Shown piece after piece: positions 22,822 to 24,244 of a stretch of 24,244 nt of DNA. A program made the translations under genes and the position numbers. Under the pieces are notes generated by a model. The model had not been told where the DNA came from, did not search any database, and saw nothing but the letters and a program-made list of their open reading frames with translations. Every line of letters begins with the position of its first letter. Within the stretch, counting starts at the first letter, position 1. Origin of the DNA: Geothermovivens sp964644845 (GTDB taxonomy: Bacteria; Zhuqueibacterota; Zhuqueibacteria; Oleimicrobiales; Geothermoviventaceae); NCBI GenBank assembly GCA_964644845.1, contig CAZXXS010000074.1, positions 1-24,244 of the forward strand, in the 5' to 3' direction.

Positions 22822-24030
22822 GTGGCGAAGCGCGTGGTCGTACTGGGTGCAAGTTTCGCCGGTTTGACGGCGGCCTTTGACGTCAAACGTCTGACGGGGG
22901 ATGCCTCGGAAGTGACAGTGGTGTCGAACCGGGATCGATTCGTTTTCGTGCCTTCGCTGATCTGGGTTGTGTCGGGTGACCGGAATCTGGAGGACGTGTC
23001 TTTCGAACTGGCGCCGGCTTTCGCGAAGAAGAACATCCGTTTTGTGCACGCTGCCGCCGAACGCATTGACCCTGAAAGGCAGCAGGTGTTCCTTGCCGAC
23101 GGTTCCGTCCTGGAGTACGACTACCTTTTCATTGGCACAGGGGCGCATCTGAACTTCGACGCTATTCCGGGCCTTGGGCCGGAGAATGGATTCACGCACT
23201 CGGTGTGTACGTTGGAGCACGCGCTTTTAGCCCAGGAAGCCTGGGGCAAGTTCCTCAAGGACCCCGGCCCGATCGTTGTAGGCGCAGCGCAAGGCGCCAG
23301 TTGCTTTGGTGCTGCTTACGAAGTGGTGCTCAACCTGGAGTACGCGTTGCGGAAGGCGGGACTACGCGACCGTGTCAAAGTCAGCTTTTTCACTTCGGAA
23401 CCCTACCTGGGACATTTCGGTCTTGGTGGGATGGAGAAGGCTTCGAAACAAATCCACGTGTTTTTCGACCGTTTCGGGATCGAAGGGCACGCTAATGTGG
23501 CCATCGAGTCGGTGACGTCCGACAGCGTCAAGTTAAGCAACGGCGTGACTCTGCCGTACAAGTACGCCGTTGTGATCCCACCCTTTCTTGGGGCCAGAGT
23601 GGTTCGAAACTCGCCCGGAATTGGAAACGAGGCGGGGTGGGTGCCAGTGAACGACAATTACCAGCACCCGAAATTCCCGAACATCTACGCTGGCGGTGTG
23701 GCTGTGGCCATTTCGCCGCCGGAGAAGACCCCGATTCCGACGGGCGTTCCGAAGACGGGTTACATGTCCGAGGTGATGGGCCGCGTGGCCGGGCACAACA
23801 TCGCGGCCGAGATCAAAGGCCAGCGGCCACACGGCGCCGTGGTAGCCGAGATGGGAGCCATGTGCATTCTGGACGCTGGTAACACCGGAATGGTCATCGT
23901 GCTCGACAAAGTTTTCGGCAAGCGGAACTTCGAGTTCATGCTACCCGGCTTTTTCATCCATTGGGGCAAGCTGCTGTTCGAAACGTACTTTATCTGGAAG
24001 GCCAGCTCGGGGAAGACGTACCTGCCGTGA
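22822..24030 (+). CDS. sqr: sulfide:quinone oxidoreductase
   Basis: A 402-residue FAD enzyme that oxidises sulfide to polysulfide or sulfur and passes electrons to the quinone pool, bound to the periplasmic or inner face of the inner membrane. The N-terminal FAD motif VVVLGASFAG (5-14) and IGTGAHL (104-110) are present. The three catalytic cysteines are all kept: Cys129 (HSVCTLEHA), Cys161 (GASCFGAAYE) and Cys348 (GAMCILDAGNTG), close to Cys128, Cys160 and Cys356 of the Acidithiobacillus enzyme. GHFGLGG (198-204) is another family hallmark. The C-terminus FFIHWGKLLFETYF is an amphipathic membrane anchor. GTG 22822 is well supported by GGGAGGAGGG (22808-22817). It appears to be a single gene and is convergent with a partial glycosidase gene 82 bases on. 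Confidence 0.93.
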   Translation: MAKRVVVLGASFAGLTAAFDVKRLTGDASEVTVVSNRDRFVFVPSLIWVVSGDRNLEDVSFELAPAFAKKNIRFVHAAAERIDPERQQVFLADGSVLEYDYLFIGTGAHLNFDAIPGLGPENGFTHSVCTLEHALLAQEAWGKFLKDPGPIVVGAAQGASCFGAAYEVVLNLEYALRKAGLRDRVKVSFFTSEPYLGHFGLGGMEKASKQIHVFFDRFGIEGHANVAIESVTSDSVKLSNGVTLPYKYAVVIPPFLGARVVRNSPGIGNEAGWVPVNDNYQHPKFPNIYAGGVAVAISPPEKTPIPTGVPKTGYMSEVMGRVAGHNIAAEIKGQRPHGAVVAEMGAMCILDAGNTGMVIVLDKVFGKRNFEFMLPGFFIHWGKLLFETYFIWKASSGKTYLP

Positions 24031-24112
24031 GTACGAGCAAGCAGGAACCAAGCGTTGCTTACCCGTGGCGCACTGACCCATTTTGCAGAAAGGAGCAATT
24101 TCTACGAGATTG

Positions 24113-24244
24113 TCACTCGGCCCAGCTGATGCGAAATGTCCGGATTTCGTAGGGCTGTAGTGTTGTCGTCAACTGACGGCCTGAGGTGCGTACGGGTGCC
24201 ACAGAATCCTCGATCAGATCTACTTCGCGCGCTTTGGTCAGTGG
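24113..24244 (-). CDS. 3' end of a glycosidase, probably GH38 alpha-mannosidase (partial, runs off the window)
   Basis: On the minus strand an open frame enters from the right edge and ends in TGA at 24115-24113, giving 43 residues. The sequence includes AREVDLIEDSV and then LQPYEIRTFRIS near the stop. This is the typical end of GH38 alpha-mannosidases and related glycosidases, where the last beta strand reads L-x-P-Y/F-E-I-x-T-F/L. The start lies beyond the window. The identification rests on this short tail and so is tentative, but a coding tail here is much likelier than the overlapping plus-strand small frame. It fits the sulfatase and Gfo/Idh glycan theme of the minus strand. Confidence 0.6.
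   Translation of the reverse strand, partial: PLTKAREVDLIEDSVAPVRTSGRQLTTTLQPYEIRTFRISWAE

Noticed and set aside
24027..24152. A 41-codon plus-strand frame overlapping the sqr stop by GTGA
   Set aside because: It overlaps the end of the minus-strand glycosidase, whose translation is recognisable; the small frame has no ribosome site of its own and no family.

Overview
The window looks like a piece of a Gram-negative, moderately GC-rich (by eye roughly 55-60% GC) bacterial chromosome. Two outer-membrane anion porins and several Tat or Sec exported proteins indicate a two-membrane cell. A minimal SufBC iron-sulfur system, a sulfide:quinone oxidoreductase, a sulfatase, a Gfo/Idh/MocA oxidoreductase, a uroporphyrinogen-decarboxylase-like protein and the tail of a GH38-type glycosidase suggest an environmental, possibly uncultivated sulfidic-habitat lineage. 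Planctomycetota, Sumerlaeota or Hydrogenedentota-like groups fit, but no marker gene here fixes the phylum. About half of the chosen starts are GTG, usually with a good Shine-Dalgarno sequence. No rRNA, tRNA, CRISPR array, insertion sequence or phage gene was seen.

Layout. (1) 148-9069, all + strand: an anion/metalloid block. It starts with an ArsR-type repressor fused to a NifX/NifB-C-like domain, preceded by a palindromic operator. A possible 23-codon leader peptide and two overlapping half-size COG0701-type permeases follow. Next come two TauE/SafE permeases, two tandem OprO/OprP-like porins, a thioredoxin-type arsenate reductase (ArsC), an RseC/MucC-like membrane protein and a flavodoxin-fold FMN protein. 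(2) 9124-12225, + strand: iron-sulfur assembly, with sufC and sufB overlapping and ended by a strong terminator, then an Mrp/NBP35 carrier ended by another terminator. (3) 12440-14196, + strand: a tandem universal stress protein and a ZIP metal transporter. (4) 14855-22274, - strand: a DoxX + Gfo/Idh/MocA pair behind a good predicted promoter; a C1 cysteine peptidase + sulfatase + zinc-ribbon membrane protein run; and a URO-D-like protein. (5) 22822-24030, + strand: sulfide:quinone oxidoreductase, convergent with the 3' end of a glycosidase gene that runs off the right edge.

How the genes may work together (inference): oxyanions such as arsenate, phosphate or sulfite cross the outer membrane through the two porins. 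ArsC reduces arsenate, and the split permease and/or the TauE/SafE proteins carry products across the inner membrane, since no ArsB or ACR3 is visible. The repressor may sense a metal, cluster or redox state through its NifX-like domain, because its helix-turn-helix part has no cysteine. SufBC and Mrp would maintain iron-sulfur clusters, and SQR would detoxify or respire sulfide. The minus-strand block looks like secreted degradation of sulfated glycans and protein. The most unusual parts are the ArsR-NifX fusion with its internal ribosome-binding site and the possibility that block 1 is one arsenic/sulfur anion-handling system.
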